From assembly GCA_000955795.1 (NCBI GenBank), contig JYOB01000020.1, forward strand, positions 54,337 to 118,336: 64,000 nucleotides of DNA. The letters run 5' to 3'. Origin of the DNA: Burkholderiaceae bacterium 26. Lineage in GTDB: Bacteria; Pseudomonadota; Gammaproteobacteria; Burkholderiales; Burkholderiaceae. The number at the start of each line of letters is the position of its first letter. The stretch's first letter is position 1. Below are positions 1-10,008 of the stretch, piece after piece. Made by a program: the position numbers and the translations under genes. Under the pieces are notes generated by a model. The model was not told the DNA's origin, made no database searches, and saw only the letters and a program-made list of their open reading frames with translations.

Positions 1-2
1 TT

Positions 3-503
3 GCCCGCGGCGGCGTGGCCGGCATGGACTGGAGCCTCTGGCGCCTGCCGATCGCGCTGGCCGTGCTGCTGGTGGTCGTGCAGCTCATCGGCATGAACGC
101 GCGCTGGCTCACGCTGCGTGCCGAACAGAAGCGGCTCGATACCGCCATGCGCGCGCAATTGCAGACGGCATTCCCGAATACGCCGGTGATCCTTGACCCG
201 CCCGCGCAGATGCGCCGCCAGGTCGAACAACTGCGCTTGGCCGCCGGCAAATCGGCGCCGGAAGACTTCTTGCCGCTGGCCGATCGCTTTGCCCAGGCTG
301 CCTCCGGGCTCGCGCCCGATGCGCTGCTCGCACTCGATTACCACGGCCGCGCGCTCACGGTCACGCTCAAGGACGGCACCGACACTGCCAGCCTGCGCAC
401 CGCCGCCCGCAATGTCGGCCTGAACATGGACACCGCCGAGGCCCCGCGCGGCGCAGAAGCCACCGTACCCGGCTCGCGCTGGACGGTCTCCATCGCCCAA
501 TAA
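3..503 (+). CDS. gspL: Type II secretion protein GspL, C-terminal part (5' truncated by window edge)
   Basis: The reading frame is open from the first bases, so only the C-terminal portion of GspL is present. It shows a transmembrane helix (residues LPIALAVLLVVVQLIGM, from about position 48) followed by a periplasmic ferredoxin-like domain, the arrangement known for GspL C-termini. GspL is the inner-membrane platform protein that binds the GspE ATPase through its missing cytoplasmic part and pairs with GspM. It ends 10 bp before gspM, in the order L-M-N-D-E-F. The GTG and ATG near the start of the window are internal codons, not the real start. Confidence 0.85.
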   Translation, partial: ARGGVAGMDWSLWRLPIALAVLLVVVQLIGMNARWLTLRAEQKRLDTAMRAQLQTAFPNTPVILDPPAQMRRQVEQLRLAAGKSAPEDFLPLADRFAQAASGLAPDALLALDYHGRALTVTLKDGTDTASLRTAARNVGLNMDTAEAPRGAEATVPGSRWTVSIAQ

Positions 504-513
504 CGATTCCTCC

Positions 514-1080
514 ATGGCGACTTCCTCCTCTTCTTCCCGATCGTCATCCCGCCGGCTGCCGCGCATTGGCGTGCCGGACTCGGTGCGCGATGCGGCCACG
601 ACCTTCTGGATGCAGCGCGATCCGCGCGAACGCCGCATCCTGGCCGGCGGCGGCGTGGTGCTGTTGCTCGTGATCGTCTACCTGGTGTTGTGGGAGCCGG
701 CCTTTGAAGGCCAGCGCCGCATCGAGAAAGCCCTGCCGCAGATGCGCACCCAACTCGCCGAGATGGAAACGCTCGGCCAGGAAGCCCGCGGCCTGTCTGC
801 CATTGCCGCTGCACCCGTGCCGCGGGGCGCGGAACTGCAGCAGGCGCTCAACACGAGCCTGACCAACCACGGCCTGAAGGCCACGCGGATGGCGATGTCG
901 GGCGAGAGCGTGCAGGTGCAACTGGACAAGGTGCCCTTTGGCGCCGTCGCCGAATGGCTGCAGGAGGTGCGGCAGGCGCAGCGCATGAAGGTGATCGACA
1001 CGAACATCAAATACGTGGGCGCAACGGCCCTGGTCAACGTGACGGCGACGCTGCAAGGCCCTGCCGCCGCGGGCCACTGA
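514..1080 (+). CDS. gspM: Type II secretion protein GspM
   Basis: A 188-residue bitopic inner-membrane protein. A basic, Ser/Arg-rich cytoplasmic N-terminus is followed by one hydrophobic segment (about residues 48-62, VVLLLVIVYLVLW) and then a periplasmic region with a coiled-coil-like stretch and a compact C-terminal domain. This is the layout of GspM, which dimerises with GspL in the assembly platform. The length fits the family (about 160-190 residues). Its position directly after gspL and before gspN supports the call more strongly than sequence motifs, since GspM is poorly conserved. Confidence 0.9.
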   Translation: MATSSSSSRSSSRRLPRIGVPDSVRDAATTFWMQRDPRERRILAGGGVVLLLVIVYLVLWEPAFEGQRRIEKALPQMRTQLAEMETLGQEARGLSAIAAAPVPRGAELQQALNTSLTNHGLKATRMAMSGESVQVQLDKVPFGAVAEWLQEVRQAQRMKVIDTNIKYVGATALVNVTATLQGPAAAGH

Positions 1081-1097
1081 CGGGTCCGATCGTGCCG

Positions 1098-1940
1098 ATG
1101 GGAATTGAATCACTGCCGCCACTGCGCCTGCGCCGCCGTGCCGAATCCGACGAGCGCACGAGCTTCGGCTGGCGCGTGCTGTGGTGTGGCGTGGCGCTGC
1201 TGGCCGTGGGCGTGACCGTGGTGGCGCAGTATCCAGCCGCGTGGGCGGCCGAACGCGTCGCCGCGGCCACGGGCCACCGTGTGTTGCTGGCCGACAGCCA
1301 AGGCAGTATCTGGCACGGCAGTGCAACGCTGGCGCTGACCGCCGGCAACGGGGGCGCTGATGCGACCGTGCTGCCGGGCCGCCTGTCGTGGTCGATCGAC
1401 ATGCTGCCGCTGCTGACCGGCACGCTGCGCGCGCACCTGACGCACGATCGCGCGCTGGAGAAGCCGGTCACGCTGACGGTCACGCCGGGGCATTGGGACG
1501 CAGAGGCTGGCACGGTTGCATTGCCGGCATCGTTGCTGGAAGGCATTGGCGCGCCGTTCAACACGCTCAAGCTGGATGGCCGGCTGCGGGCGCAGTGGAC
1601 GCCGCTCTCGGGCCAATTCGGCAGTAGAAAGGGCCAGCCGAACACCGCTCAGGGCGCGCTGACTGTCACGCTTGAGCAGGTATCATCCAGCCTCAGCCGG
1701 GTGCGGCCGCTGGGCAGTTACCAGGCCGTGGTGTCGTTTGGCGGCGTGAGCGGTGCGCCGATGCAGTTGTCGCTGTCAACGCTGGCCGGGCCGCTCACCC
1801 TGCAGGGCCAGGGCACCCTTGGGTCCAACGCACATTTTGACGGGGTGGCCAGTGCCACGCCGGAGTCGGAACCGCAATTGATTGGCCTGTTGAGTCTGCT
1901 GGGCCCGCGTGACGGGTCACATCATCGACTCCGCTTTTGA
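1098..1940 (+). CDS. gspN: Type II secretion protein GspN
   Basis: A 280-residue protein with one N-terminal membrane anchor (about residues 24-42, VLWCGVALLAVGVTVVAQY) and a long periplasmic beta-rich region. Motifs typical of GspN are visible, such as GSIWHGSA near residue 70 and LPGRLSW near residue 95. GspN is an accessory T2SS protein present only in some systems. The frame stays open upstream into gspM, but I chose ATG 1098, 18 bp after gspM, because the upstream extension is gspM shadow; GTG 1092 is an alternative. The 3' end is followed closely by gspD. Confidence 0.85.
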   Translation: MGIESLPPLRLRRRAESDERTSFGWRVLWCGVALLAVGVTVVAQYPAAWAAERVAAATGHRVLLADSQGSIWHGSATLALTAGNGGADATVLPGRLSWSIDMLPLLTGTLRAHLTHDRALEKPVTLTVTPGHWDAEAGTVALPASLLEGIGAPFNTLKLDGRLRAQWTPLSGQFGSRKGQPNTAQGALTVTLEQVSSSLSRVRPLGSYQAVVSFGGVSGAPMQLSLSTLAGPLTLQGQGTLGSNAHFDGVASATPESEPQLIGLLSLLGPRDGSHHRLRF

Positions 1941-1977
1941 TCCTCAAGCCGGCGCGCGAGCCAGCGTGCCGACAACC

Positions 1978-4398
1978 ATGAACGAGACCATGTACAACGC
2001 CTCTTCCCGACTCACCGTTCGCGCCATCGTCCTGGCATGCTGCGCAACAATGGTGGCCGGCTCGATGCCAGTCTTTGCCGCCCCGCCGAGCGCGGCATCT
2101 GCCCAGAACGGCGCCGTCGGCAACCCCGGGGATGAGGTCTCGCTGAATTTCGTCAACGCGGATCTGGACTCGGTGGTCAAGGCCGTGGGCCAGGCCACGG
2201 GCAAGAACTTCATCGTCGACCCGCGCGTGAAGGGCACCGTCAACCTCGTCACCGAAAAGCCGGTGACGCGCGCGCAGGCGCTGGAATCGCTGGGCTCGAT
2301 CCTGCGCATGCAGGGCTACGCGATAGTCGAGGGCAACGGCTTCACCAAGGTCGTGCCGGAAGCCGACGCCAAGCTGCAGGGCTCGCCCACGAGCGTGGGC
2401 GCGGCAGGCTCGCGCGGCGGCGAGCAGGTCGTCACGCAGGTCTTCCGCCTGCAGCATGAATCGGCCAACAACCTGGTGCCGGTGCTGCGCCCGATGATCG
2501 CGCCCAACAACACGATCACCGCATACCCGGCCAACAACACGCTGGTCATTACCGATTACGCCGACAACCTGCGCCGCATCGGCCGCATCATCGCGTCGAT
2601 CGACACGCCCGTGGCCGGCGAGACCGAACTGATTCCGCTGAAGAACGCCGTGGCCATCGACGTGGCGGCTACGCTGCAGAAGCTGCTCGACCCGTCGGCC
2701 GGTGGCGCAGGCGGTGCGGGCGCCGGCGCGGCATTGTCGGACCCGAGCCTGCGCACGTCAGTCGTGGCTGAGCCCCGTTCGAACAGCGTGATGGTGCGTG
2801 CGTCGAGTGCGGCACGCCTTGCGCAAGCCAAACAACTGATCGCCAAGCTGGACGTGCCGAATGCGCGCCCGGGCAACATCTGGGTGGTGCCGCTCAAGAA
2901 CGCCAACGCGGTGCAGCTGGCCACCACGCTGCGCGCGATCGTGGCGGCCGACGCCACGCTGTCGGCCTCGGCATCGACCGGGCCGGGCGGCCAGAGCGCC
3001 GCCCAAGGCGCGACCTCGCAGCAGGCCGGCGGTGTGAACACCTCGCAGAACCAGAACACACAGAACACCAATTACGGCAGCGGCTCGGGTTCGGGCAGTG
3101 GCTCGGGCAGCGGCAGCTCTTCGTTCCGCGCCTCGTTTGGGCAGAACAACACGCCGACCACCGGCGGCATCATCCAGGCCGATCCGGCCACCAACGCGCT
3201 CATCATCACCGCCAGCGAGCCGGTCTATCGCAACCTGCGCGCCGTGATCGACGACCTCGACGCGCGACGCGCGCAGGTCTACATCGAATCGATGATCGTG
3301 GAAGTGACGGCCACCAAGGCGTCGCAGTTGGGCATCCAATGGATGGCCGGCGCGGGCGGCCCGACCACCTTTTTTGGCGGCGGCACCAACTTCGGCAGCG
3401 GCGCCAATAACCTGATCAACCTCGCGGGCACGATTGCCACCATCACCAGTGGCGGTATCGGCAGTACGGCCGCGCAGACTGCCGTCGGCACGCTCTCAAA
3501 CAGCGTTGGCCAACTCAACGGCGGCAACTTCGGGGTGTTCAACAGGGGCAGCGGCTTGGGCGCCATCCTCAGCGCGCTGGGCTCGGATGGTTCGGTCAAC
3601 GTGCTGTCCACCCCGAACCTGATCACGCTCGACAACGAAGAGGCCAAGATCCTGATCGGCCAGAACGTGCCGATCACGACCGGCTCATATGCGCAGACCG
3701 GCGGCGCGGCTTCGGTCACGCCGTTCCAGACGTTCGACCGCAAGGACGTCGGCATCACGCTGCGCGTCAAGCCGCAGATCACCGACGGCGGGCTGGTGAA
3801 GATGCAGATCTTCCAGGAGTCGTCTGCCGTGGTGCCGGGCACGCAGAATGCGGCGCAGGGCCCGACCACCAACGTGCGCTCGATCGAAACCAATGTGCTC
3901 GCTAACGACGGCCAGGTGGTCGTGCTGGGCGGCCTGCTGGAAGACAACTACCAGGACGGCGAGCAGAAAGTGCCGGGCCTGGGCGACATCCCCATCCTGG
4001 GCGCGCTGTTCCGCTCGGAAAACAAGACGCGCGTGAAGACCAACCTGCTGGTGTTCCTGCGCCCGATCATTCTGCGCACGGCCGATGCCACGGGCGCGCT
4101 GTCGGACAACCGCTACAACTACATGCGCGACACGCAGCAGGGCTTTGTCTCGCCGAACATGCTGCCGACCACGTCGGACAAGGACACGCCGGTACTGCCC
4201 ACGCCCAGCGCCATGCGCCCGGCTGACAATTACGGCGATGTGTCGATCGTGCCGAAGGGCCCGGCCGGCACGCAGGTGCCCCCGGGCGCCCCGATGCCGA
4301 TGCCGCAAGGCACCACGCGCAGCCAGCCGCGCCTGCAGAACTTCGCGGCGCCCACTTCGGGCGGCTACGACGGCAACGCGCCGCGCAATGGTGGCTGA
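1978..4398 (+). CDS. gspD: Type II secretion outer-membrane secretin GspD
   Basis: An 806-residue secretin that forms the outer-membrane channel of the T2SS. It has a signal peptide (cleavage near VFA/APP), then an N0 domain ([18 protein letters not shown]), N1-N3 repeats, a Gly/Ser linker inside N3 (alternating GS encoded near 3078-3120), and the secretin domain with [17 protein letters not shown] and [11 protein letters not shown] followed by the [14 protein letters not shown] signature. The tail is rich in Pro, Met and Gln. The frame is open further upstream, but ATG 1978 (or 1990) directly precedes the signal peptide. The start lies just downstream of gspN, consistent with one operon. Confidence 0.95.
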   Translation: MNETMYNASSRLTVRAIVLACCATMVAGSMPVFAAPPSAASAQNGAVGNPGDEVSLNFVNADLDSVVKAVGQATGKNFIVDPRVKGTVNLVTEKPVTRAQALESLGSILRMQGYAIVEGNGFTKVVPEADAKLQGSPTSVGAAGSRGGEQVVTQVFRLQHESANNLVPVLRPMIAPNNTITAYPANNTLVITDYADNLRRIGRIIASIDTPVAGETELIPLKNAVAIDVAATLQKLLDPSAGGAGGAGAGAALSDPSLRTSVVAEPRSNSVMVRASSAARLAQAKQLIAKLDVPNARPGNIWVVPLKNANAVQLATTLRAIVAADATLSASASTGPGGQSAAQGATSQQAGGVNTSQNQNTQNTNYGSGSGSGSGSGSGSSSFRASFGQNNTPTTGGIIQADPATNALIITASEPVYRNLRAVIDDLDARRAQVYIESMIVEVTATKASQLGIQWMAGAGGPTTFFGGGTNFGSGANNLINLAGTIATITSGGIGSTAAQTAVGTLSNSVGQLNGGNFGVFNRGSGLGAILSALGSDGSVNVLSTPNLITLDNEEAKILIGQNVPITTGSYAQTGGAASVTPFQTFDRKDVGITLRVKPQITDGGLVKMQIFQESSAVVPGTQNAAQGPTTNVRSIETNVLANDGQVVVLGGLLEDNYQDGEQKVPGLGDIPILGALFRSENKTRVKTNLLVFLRPIILRTADATGALSDNRYNYMRDTQQGFVSPNMLPTTSDKDTPVLPTPSAMRPADNYGDVSIVPKGPAGTQVPPGAPMPMPQGTTRSQPRLQNFAAPTSGGYDGNAPRNGG

Positions 4399-4414
4399 CA
4401 ACGGACAACGAACC

Positions 4415-5971
4415 ATGGCAACGCAAGCTTCCACCACCGACGTCAGCACGCTCGAGCCGCCCTCGCAGTCCGCCGTGCGGCTGGTGCCGTATGCGTTTGC
4501 GCGCGACGCCAAGCTGCTCGTCGCCCGCCAGGACGTCGACACGCTGGAGGTGTGGGTCTGCCCTGAAACCTCGCGTACGGCGCTGGCTGAACTCGGCCGC
4601 GTGTTCGGCGCGCTGCAGTTGGTGACGCTTAGCGCGGCGGCGCTGTCCACCGCCACACAAACGGCCTACAACGCCCAAGACGGCAGCGCAGCCCAGGTGG
4701 TGGGCGAAGTGGAAGGCGAAGTCGACCTCTCGCGCCTGATGCAGGACATCCCTGCCGTGGAAGACCTGCTCGAATCCGAAGACGACGCGCCGATCATCCG
4801 CATGATCAACGCGCTGCTCACGCAGGCCGCGCGCGAAGGCGCCTCGGATATCCACATCGAGCCGTTCGAGAATGCATCCGTGGTGCGCTTTCGCGTCGAT
4901 GGCACGCTGCGCGACGTGGTTCGTCCCAAGAAGGCGCTGCACGGCGCGCTCATCTCGCGCATCAAGATCATGGCGCAGCTCGACATTGCCGAGAAACGCC
5001 TGCCGCAGGACGGCCGCATCACGCTGCGCGTGGGCGGTCGCCCGGTGGACGTGCGTGTGAGCACACTGCCCACCGGCCACGGCGAGCGCGCGGTGCTGCG
5101 TCTGCTCGACAAGGAAGCCGGCCGCCTGGATCTGAGCAAGCTCGGCATGGGCGCCGGCACGCTGGCGCGCTTTGACCACCTGATCAACCAGCCGCACGGC
5201 ATCGTGCTCGTCACCGGCCCGACGGGTTCAGGTAAGACGACCACGCTGTACGCGGCACTGTCGCGGCTCGATTCCGCTTCCACCAACATCATGACGGTGG
5301 AAGACCCGATCGAATACGACCTCGACGGCATTGGCCAGACACAGGTCAACCCGAAGATCGACATGACGTTCGCCAAGGCCCTGCGCGCCATCCTGCGCCA
5401 GGACCCGGACGTGGTGATGATCGGCGAAATCCGCGATCTGGAAACCGCGCAGATTGCCGTGCAGGCCTCACTCACGGGCCACTTGGTGCTGGCGACGTTG
5501 CACACGAACGATTCGGCCTCAGCCGTAACGCGGCTGATCGACATGGGGATCGAGCCGTTCCTGCTGTCCTCATCGTTGCTGGGTGTGCTGGCGCAGCGGC
5601 TGGTCCGCCGCCTGTGCGTGCATTGCCGCCGCGAAGAAGTGCTCGAACTCACGCCTGCGGAAGTGGAAGCCGTGGCCGGCACGCCGGTTGCGGATGGCGT
5701 GGCACCCGCTGCACCGGCACGCAAATCGGTGTGGCATCACGTCGGCTGCGACCGTTGCAGCAACTCCGGCTACCAGGGCCGGACCGGCGTCTATGAACTG
5801 CTGACCGTCACACCTGAAATTCAGACGATGATCCACCGCCAGGCCGCTGAATCCGAGATCAAGGCGTTCGCCATCGGCCAGGGCATGCAGACCATGCGCA
5901 TGGATGCACAGCGCTGGATCGACACAGGCGCCACGTCGCTGGAAGAAGTGCTGCGGGTCACACGCGACTAA
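4415..5971 (+). CDS. gspE: Type II secretion ATPase GspE
   Basis: A 518-residue cytoplasmic hexameric ATPase that powers pseudopilus assembly. Visible motifs are the Walker A box [10 protein letters not shown], the Asp box [12 protein letters not shown], the Walker B region [12 protein letters not shown], the His box [13 protein letters not shown], and a zinc-binding pair of CxxC motifs (CVHC near 5617 and CDRC near 5749) of the GspE C-terminal metal domain. The N-terminal part is the GspL-binding region. ATG 4415 is preferred; ATG 4388, overlapping the end of gspD, is an alternative. gspF follows after 22 bp. Confidence 0.96.
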   Translation: MATQASTTDVSTLEPPSQSAVRLVPYAFARDAKLLVARQDVDTLEVWVCPETSRTALAELGRVFGALQLVTLSAAALSTATQTAYNAQDGSAAQVVGEVEGEVDLSRLMQDIPAVEDLLESEDDAPIIRMINALLTQAAREGASDIHIEPFENASVVRFRVDGTLRDVVRPKKALHGALISRIKIMAQLDIAEKRLPQDGRITLRVGGRPVDVRVSTLPTGHGERAVLRLLDKEAGRLDLSKLGMGAGTLARFDHLINQPHGIVLVTGPTGSGKTTTLYAALSRLDSASTNIMTVEDPIEYDLDGIGQTQVNPKIDMTFAKALRAILRQDPDVVMIGEIRDLETAQIAVQASLTGHLVLATLHTNDSASAVTRLIDMGIEPFLLSSSLLGVLAQRLVRRLCVHCRREEVLELTPAEVEAVAGTPVADGVAPAAPARKSVWHHVGCDRCSNSGYQGRTGVYELLTVTPEIQTMIHRQAAESEIKAFAIGQGMQTMRMDAQRWIDTGATSLEEVLRVTRD

Positions 5972-5993
5972 GGCGCGATCAAACGAATAGCGC

Positions 5994-7205
5994 ATGCCAG
6001 CCTTCCGCTACGAAGCCGCCGACGCCACCGGCAAGACCGACAAGGGTGTCATCGAAGCCGACAGTGCACGCCAGGCGCGCACGCTGCTGCGCGCACGCGG
6101 GCTGACGCCGCTGGTGGTCGACGCGCTGGGTGCGCAGGCCACAAAGCGCGGCGGGTCGAGCTTCGGCAAGCGGCTCTCGGCGCAGGAAAACGCGCTGGTC
6201 ACGCGCCAGCTCGCGAGCCTGCTGGTGGCAGGTCTGCCGCTCGATGAGGCACTGGCTGCGCTGGCCGATCAGGCCGAACGTGCATACGTCGGCGAACTGC
6301 TCGCTGCCATCCGCGCGGAAGTGGTGGGCGGCAGCTCACTCTCGGTGGCGCTGGCGCAGCATCCGAAGGATTTTCCGGACATCTACCGCGCCCTCGTTTC
6401 AGCGGGCGAGCACTCGGGCAACCTGGGCCTTGTGCTCTCGCGCCTGGCCGACTACATCGAGAGCCGAAACGCGCTCACCTCCAAGATCAAGCTGGCATTC
6501 ACGTATCCGGCGATCGTCACTGTGGTGGCGTTTGCCATCGTGATCTTCCTGCTGTCATACGTGGTACCGCAGGTGGTGAGCGTCTTTGCCAACACCAAGC
6601 AGAAGCTGCCAACGCTCACGATCATCATGCTGTGGCTGTCGGATTTTGTGCGGAATTGGGGATGGCTCGCAGCGATCGTTCTGGTGGCGATCGGCGCGCT
6701 GATCCGCAATCTGCTCAAGCAGCCGGCATTGCGGTTGTCGTGGCACAAGTGGCTGCTGACAGCGCCGCTGTTCGGCAAGCTCGTTCGCGGCTATAACACC
6801 GCGCGGTTTGCCAGCACGCTGGCCATTCTCACCAGTGCCGGTGTGCCGATTTTGCGGGGCTTGCAGGCAGCGGGGGAGACGCTGAACAACGTCGCGCTCA
6901 AGACCAATGTGGAGGATGCGTCCACGCGGGTGCGGGAAGGAACTTCGCTGGCGCGGGCCTTGGCGGCGCAGAATCAGTTTCCGCCAGTGCTGGTGCATTT
7001 GATTCGCTCGGGTGAGGCGACGGGCAATCTGCCGGCGATGCTTGAACGGGCTGCGCAGGGTGAGGCGCAGGAGTTGGAGCGTCGCACATTGTTTCTGACT
7101 GGCTTGCTGGAGCCGGCGTTGATTTTGACGATGGGTGTGGTGGTGTTGTTGATCGTGTTGGCGGTGTTGATGCCGATTATTGAGATTAACCAGTTGGTGC
7201 ACTGA
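5994..7205 (+). CDS. gspF: Type II secretion inner-membrane protein GspF
   Basis: A 403-residue polytopic platform protein. The N-terminal motif MPAFRYEAADATGKTDKG and two tandem GspF domains are evident, each with the QLASLLVAGLPLDEAL-type and LVHLIRSGEATGNL-type signatures. Three hydrophobic segments are seen: about residues 170-195, around 220, and at the C-terminus (ILTMGVVVLLIVLAVLMP). This is the last gsp gene on this strand. The gene-free palindrome follows and probably marks the end of the operon. Codon use near the 3' end becomes slightly less GC-rich. Confidence 0.95.
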   Translation: MPAFRYEAADATGKTDKGVIEADSARQARTLLRARGLTPLVVDALGAQATKRGGSSFGKRLSAQENALVTRQLASLLVAGLPLDEALAALADQAERAYVGELLAAIRAEVVGGSSLSVALAQHPKDFPDIYRALVSAGEHSGNLGLVLSRLADYIESRNALTSKIKLAFTYPAIVTVVAFAIVIFLLSYVVPQVVSVFANTKQKLPTLTIIMLWLSDFVRNWGWLAAIVLVAIGALIRNLLKQPALRLSWHKWLLTAPLFGKLVRGYNTARFASTLAILTSAGVPILRGLQAAGETLNNVALKTNVEDASTRVREGTSLARALAAQNQFPPVLVHLIRSGEATGNLPAMLERAAQGEAQELERRTLFLTGLLEPALILTMGVVVLLIVLAVLMPIIEINQLVH

Positions 7206-7217
7206 GTTTTTTTGTTG

Positions 7218-7722
7218 GTGGTCCACCCCCCTTTCGTTCCCTGCCGGGACCGACTCACTTTTCTTTGTCTTCCAAAGAAAAGTAAGCAAAAGAAAGGCGC
7301 GCCCGAGATGGCGACATCCCCTTGAATTTGTGTGACCGTGCGGGGAAGGAGGCAAACTCGCTGCGCTCAGACAAGCCTCCTTCCTTTTTCCGCCCGCTCA
7401 CAAAAATTCAAGGCGCCATCAAGGGCTCAACGTCAAAAGAAAAAGGCCAACCCGTCGTGAGGTTGGCCTTGTCGCTTGGGCTGGCGCTGCGATGGTTTGG
7501 CCTTTGACTTTCCTGCCTTAGATGGCGCCTTGAGTTTCTGTTGCAGAGAGGAAAAAGGAAGGGAAACTGTCTGAGCGAAGCGAGTTTTTCCCTTCCACTC
7601 TCTGCGACATAAATTCAAGGAATCTTTCGCCATCTCAGGCGCGCCTTTCTTTGCTTACTTTCTTTGGCAAGACAAAGAAAGTGAGTCAGCCCCGGCAGGG
7701 GATGAAACAAGGGATGTACCAC
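7218..7722. repeat. Long imperfect palindrome (about 500 bp) filling the gspF downstream gap
   Basis: Bases 7218-7329 and 7611-7722 are inverted copies of each other at roughly 85% identity by eye, containing AAAGAAAGTAAGCAAA-type blocks next to GGCGCGCC. Inside, 7350-7384 pairs with about 7555-7590 (CTCGCTGCGCTCAGACA against TGTCTGAGCGAAGCGAG), and AAGGCGCCATC near 7410 pairs with GATGGCGCCTT near 7521. Each arm also carries its own smaller hairpin (GGAAGGAGGC with GCCTCCTTCC at 7344-7384). No convincing gene lies here; the short open frames are by-products. Similar A/G-rich blocks occur as dispersed intergenic repeats in Ralstonia and xanthomonads, from memory. Confidence 0.8.
7443..7470 (-). 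terminator. Rho-independent terminator-like hairpin at palindrome centre
   Basis: Perfect 10-bp stem AAGGCCAACC / GGTTGGCCTT with an 8-base loop. On the minus strand the stem is followed by a T-rich run (TTTTTCTTTTG), so it would terminate leftward transcription coming from the oxidase-fold gene at 7760-8443. On the plus strand no T run follows. Confidence 0.6.
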
Positions 7723-7759
7723 TAAGACCAAAACAAAACCAACTAGCACCCCGTAGCCC

Positions 7760-8443
7760 TCACGACATCACCGCATCCCTCACCGGCGCACGCGCACTGT
7801 CCCTCCACTCCTGCACGTAGTCAGGCGTACCTGCAGGCGCGGCGTCCACCACAGGCGGCAGCGGCAACAGCGCCATCGGCAGCACGCCGGCCCACACCGG
7901 CAAGTCGAGGTCTTCAGCATCGTCCTTCGGACCACCCGTGCGCACTTTGCACGCGGCCTCATCCAGCGGAATGCGCAGCACCGTCGTGGCGGCGAGTTCC
8001 TTGGCATTGCCGGGCCGTACCTCTTGTGAACGGCCCGGCGCGAGGACTTCCATGAAGGTATCGAGCACCGCGGGCTTCTGCTCATCGGGCACGACTTCGA
8101 ACGCGCCGTAGATGACTGCCGAGCGATAGTTCATCGAATGATTAAACGCCGAGCGTGCCAGCACCAGCCCGTCGATGTGCGTGATGGTCACGCAGACCTG
8201 CGCCCCACTGCCCGCCAGCTTCAGCATGCGACTGCCGTTTGAGCCGTGAATGTAAAGGTGGTCGCCCTCGCGCCAGCACGCAGTCGGGATGCAATGCACA
8301 CCATGCTCGTCGGCGAAGGCGATGTGGCAGACGTAAGCCTCGTCGAGGATGGCGTGCAGCGTGGTGCGGTCGTAGTGGCCGCGGTGCGCGACGCGGCGCA
8401 CACGGGTGCGCGCGGTCGGCGATGTGGCTTCTGTGCTTGACAT
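7760..8443 (-). CDS. Pyridoxamine 5'-phosphate oxidase-family (split-barrel FMN-binding) protein
   Basis: A 227-residue cytoplasmic protein with the split-barrel flavin-binding fold: RGHYDRTTLHAILDEA, VCHIAFADEHGVHCIPTACW, YIHGSNGSRMLK and LVLARSAFNHSMNYRS are typical of the family of small PNPOx-like proteins related to the FMN-binding/nitroimidazole-resistance type. The true start is ATG 8443, with GGAG 7 bases upstream. The gene is divergent from a MocR-type regulator 92 bp away. PLP-sensing MocR proteins commonly control such neighbours, so a role in B6 vitamer or flavin chemistry is plausible. The substrate is unknown. Confidence 0.8.
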   Translation of the reverse strand: MSSTEATSPTARTRVRRVAHRGHYDRTTLHAILDEAYVCHIAFADEHGVHCIPTACWREGDHLYIHGSNGSRMLKLAGSGAQVCVTITHIDGLVLARSAFNHSMNYRSAVIYGAFEVVPDEQKPAVLDTFMEVLAPGRSQEVRPGNAKELAATTVLRIPLDEAACKVRTGGPKDDAEDLDLPVWAGVLPMALLPLPPVVDAAPAGTPDYVQEWRDSARAPVRDAVMS

Positions 8444-8535
8444 GCAAAGCTCCGAAATCGTAATCGATATGCCGACGATAAAAAAACCGTGGCACCATGC
8501 ATAGACCCACCAAAATGCAAAATCTTGGAGCCACG

Positions 8536-10005
8536 ATGGATTACGGCGTCCTGCTGTCGAACTACGAACGCACCGCGATGCACGGCGAAGGCGTCGCCCG
8601 CGCCTCACAGCAGCATCGGCTATATGCCTGCCTGCGTGCAGCCATCCTCAGCGGACAGATCGAGGAAGGTACGCGCCTGGCGCCCTCGCGCACGCTGGCC
8701 GAAGAGCTGGGCATCGCGCGCAACTCGGTGCTCTACGCCTACGAGCAACTCGCCACGGAGGGCTTCGTGCTGAGCCGACGGCAAGGCACGATGGTAGCGC
8801 GCGTCGGCCTGCAGCAGACGCCCGCGCAGGCGCCCGAAGCCCCGGCCCAGCTGTCGCGCCGCGTGAAAGACCTCGAACGCCCCCGCGGCGGCATGGACGA
8901 CCTGCTGCCCTTCTTGCCCGGCACGCCAGCACTGGATGAGTTCCCGCTGGCGCAATGGCGCCGCTGCATGGAACGCGGATGGCGCCGCATCGGTCCCGGC
9001 CAGATGGGCTACGGCCCGGTCGAAGGCAATGTTGCCCTGCGCCAGGCCGTGGCGGAATACCTCCGCGTTTCGCGCGGCGTGCGCTGCGACGCGTCGCAGG
9101 TGTTCATCACCGACGGCACGCAGAACAGCCTCGACATGTGCGCCCGTACGCTCGCCGATGCGGGCGATACCGCGTGGATCGAAAACCCCGGCTACTACGG
9201 TGCGCGCGCCGCCTTGCTGGCCGCAGACATGCGATTGGTACCAATCAGCGTCGACGCCGATGGCCTCGCTCCGCGCGAGGAAGACTGGCGCGACACGCCG
9301 CCAAAGCTCATCTACATCACGCCGTCGCACCAATACCCGCTGGGCGCGGTGATGAGTCTGGAGCGTCGTCTCGCGCTCATCCAGCACGCACGCGCAGCCG
9401 GCGCGTGGATCATCGAAGACGATTACGACAGCGAGTTCCGCCACACGGGTGCGCCACTATCCGCCGTGCAGGGCCTGACGGAGGATGCACCGGTCATCTA
9501 TCTCGGCACGTTCAGCAAGATGCTGTTCCCCGCGCTGCGCCTGGGCTATATGGTGGTGCCGCCCGCGCTGGCGCCCGCGCTGAAAAAGACGGCAGGTGCG
9601 CTGATGTTGCGCGGGCGCGTAGCCGAGCAGCTCGCCCTGGCCGAGTTCATCGAGGCGGGGCATTTCACGCGGCACCTGCGGCGCATGCGTCGTCTGTATG
9701 GCGAGCGCCGCGATGCGCTGCAGGCAGCGATCGAGCAACACCTGGACGGCATCGTCACCGTATCGGGCGGTGCTGGCGGCATGCATCTCTCTACGCGGCT
9801 CGATGCGCCGGTGCGCGACACCGAAGTCAGCCGCGCCGCCCGTGAGCAGGGAATGGTGTTGCGGCCGCTGTCGCGCTTCTGCCTGCCCGGCACGCTGACC
9901 GCGCAATACAACGGCCTCGTGCTCGGCTACGGCAACGTGCCGGCCGAAGCGATGGATGGATTGGTGATTCGCATGCGCGACGTGATCCAGAGGGTCGCGA
10001 GCTGA
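8536..10005 (+). CDS. MocR/PdxR-type GntR-aminotransferase transcriptional regulator
   Basis: A 489-residue fusion of an N-terminal GntR winged helix (about residues 25-95, with RLAPSRTLAEELGIARNSVLYAYEQL) and a C-terminal fold-type I aminotransferase-like domain. The PLP lysine is probably the K in YLGTFSKMLFPALRLGY; IIEDDYDSEFRH is the conserved Asp segment. MocR proteins sense PLP or related ligands. ATG 8536 has GGAG 5 bases upstream, so the longer frame from 8497 is not needed. The region shared with the divergent oxidase-fold gene contains the imperfect inverted pair GTGGCACC (8489) and GGAGCCAC (8527), a possible binding site. Confidence 0.9.
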   Translation: MDYGVLLSNYERTAMHGEGVARASQQHRLYACLRAAILSGQIEEGTRLAPSRTLAEELGIARNSVLYAYEQLATEGFVLSRRQGTMVARVGLQQTPAQAPEAPAQLSRRVKDLERPRGGMDDLLPFLPGTPALDEFPLAQWRRCMERGWRRIGPGQMGYGPVEGNVALRQAVAEYLRVSRGVRCDASQVFITDGTQNSLDMCARTLADAGDTAWIENPGYYGARAALLAADMRLVPISVDADGLAPREEDWRDTPPKLIYITPSHQYPLGAVMSLERRLALIQHARAAGAWIIEDDYDSEFRHTGAPLSAVQGLTEDAPVIYLGTFSKMLFPALRLGYMVVPPALAPALKKTAGALMLRGRVAEQLALAEFIEAGHFTRHLRRMRRLYGERRDALQAAIEQHLDGIVTVSGGAGGMHLSTRLDAPVRDTEVSRAAREQGMVLRPLSRFCLPGTLTAQYNGLVLGYGNVPAEAMDGLVIRMRDVIQRVAS

Positions 10006-10008
10006 TCA

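Noticed and set aside
7322..7633. Short frames inside the long palindrome
   Set aside because: Lys/Ser-rich frames arise from the repeat itself; each has a mirror counterpart on the other strand and lacks a ribosome-binding site.
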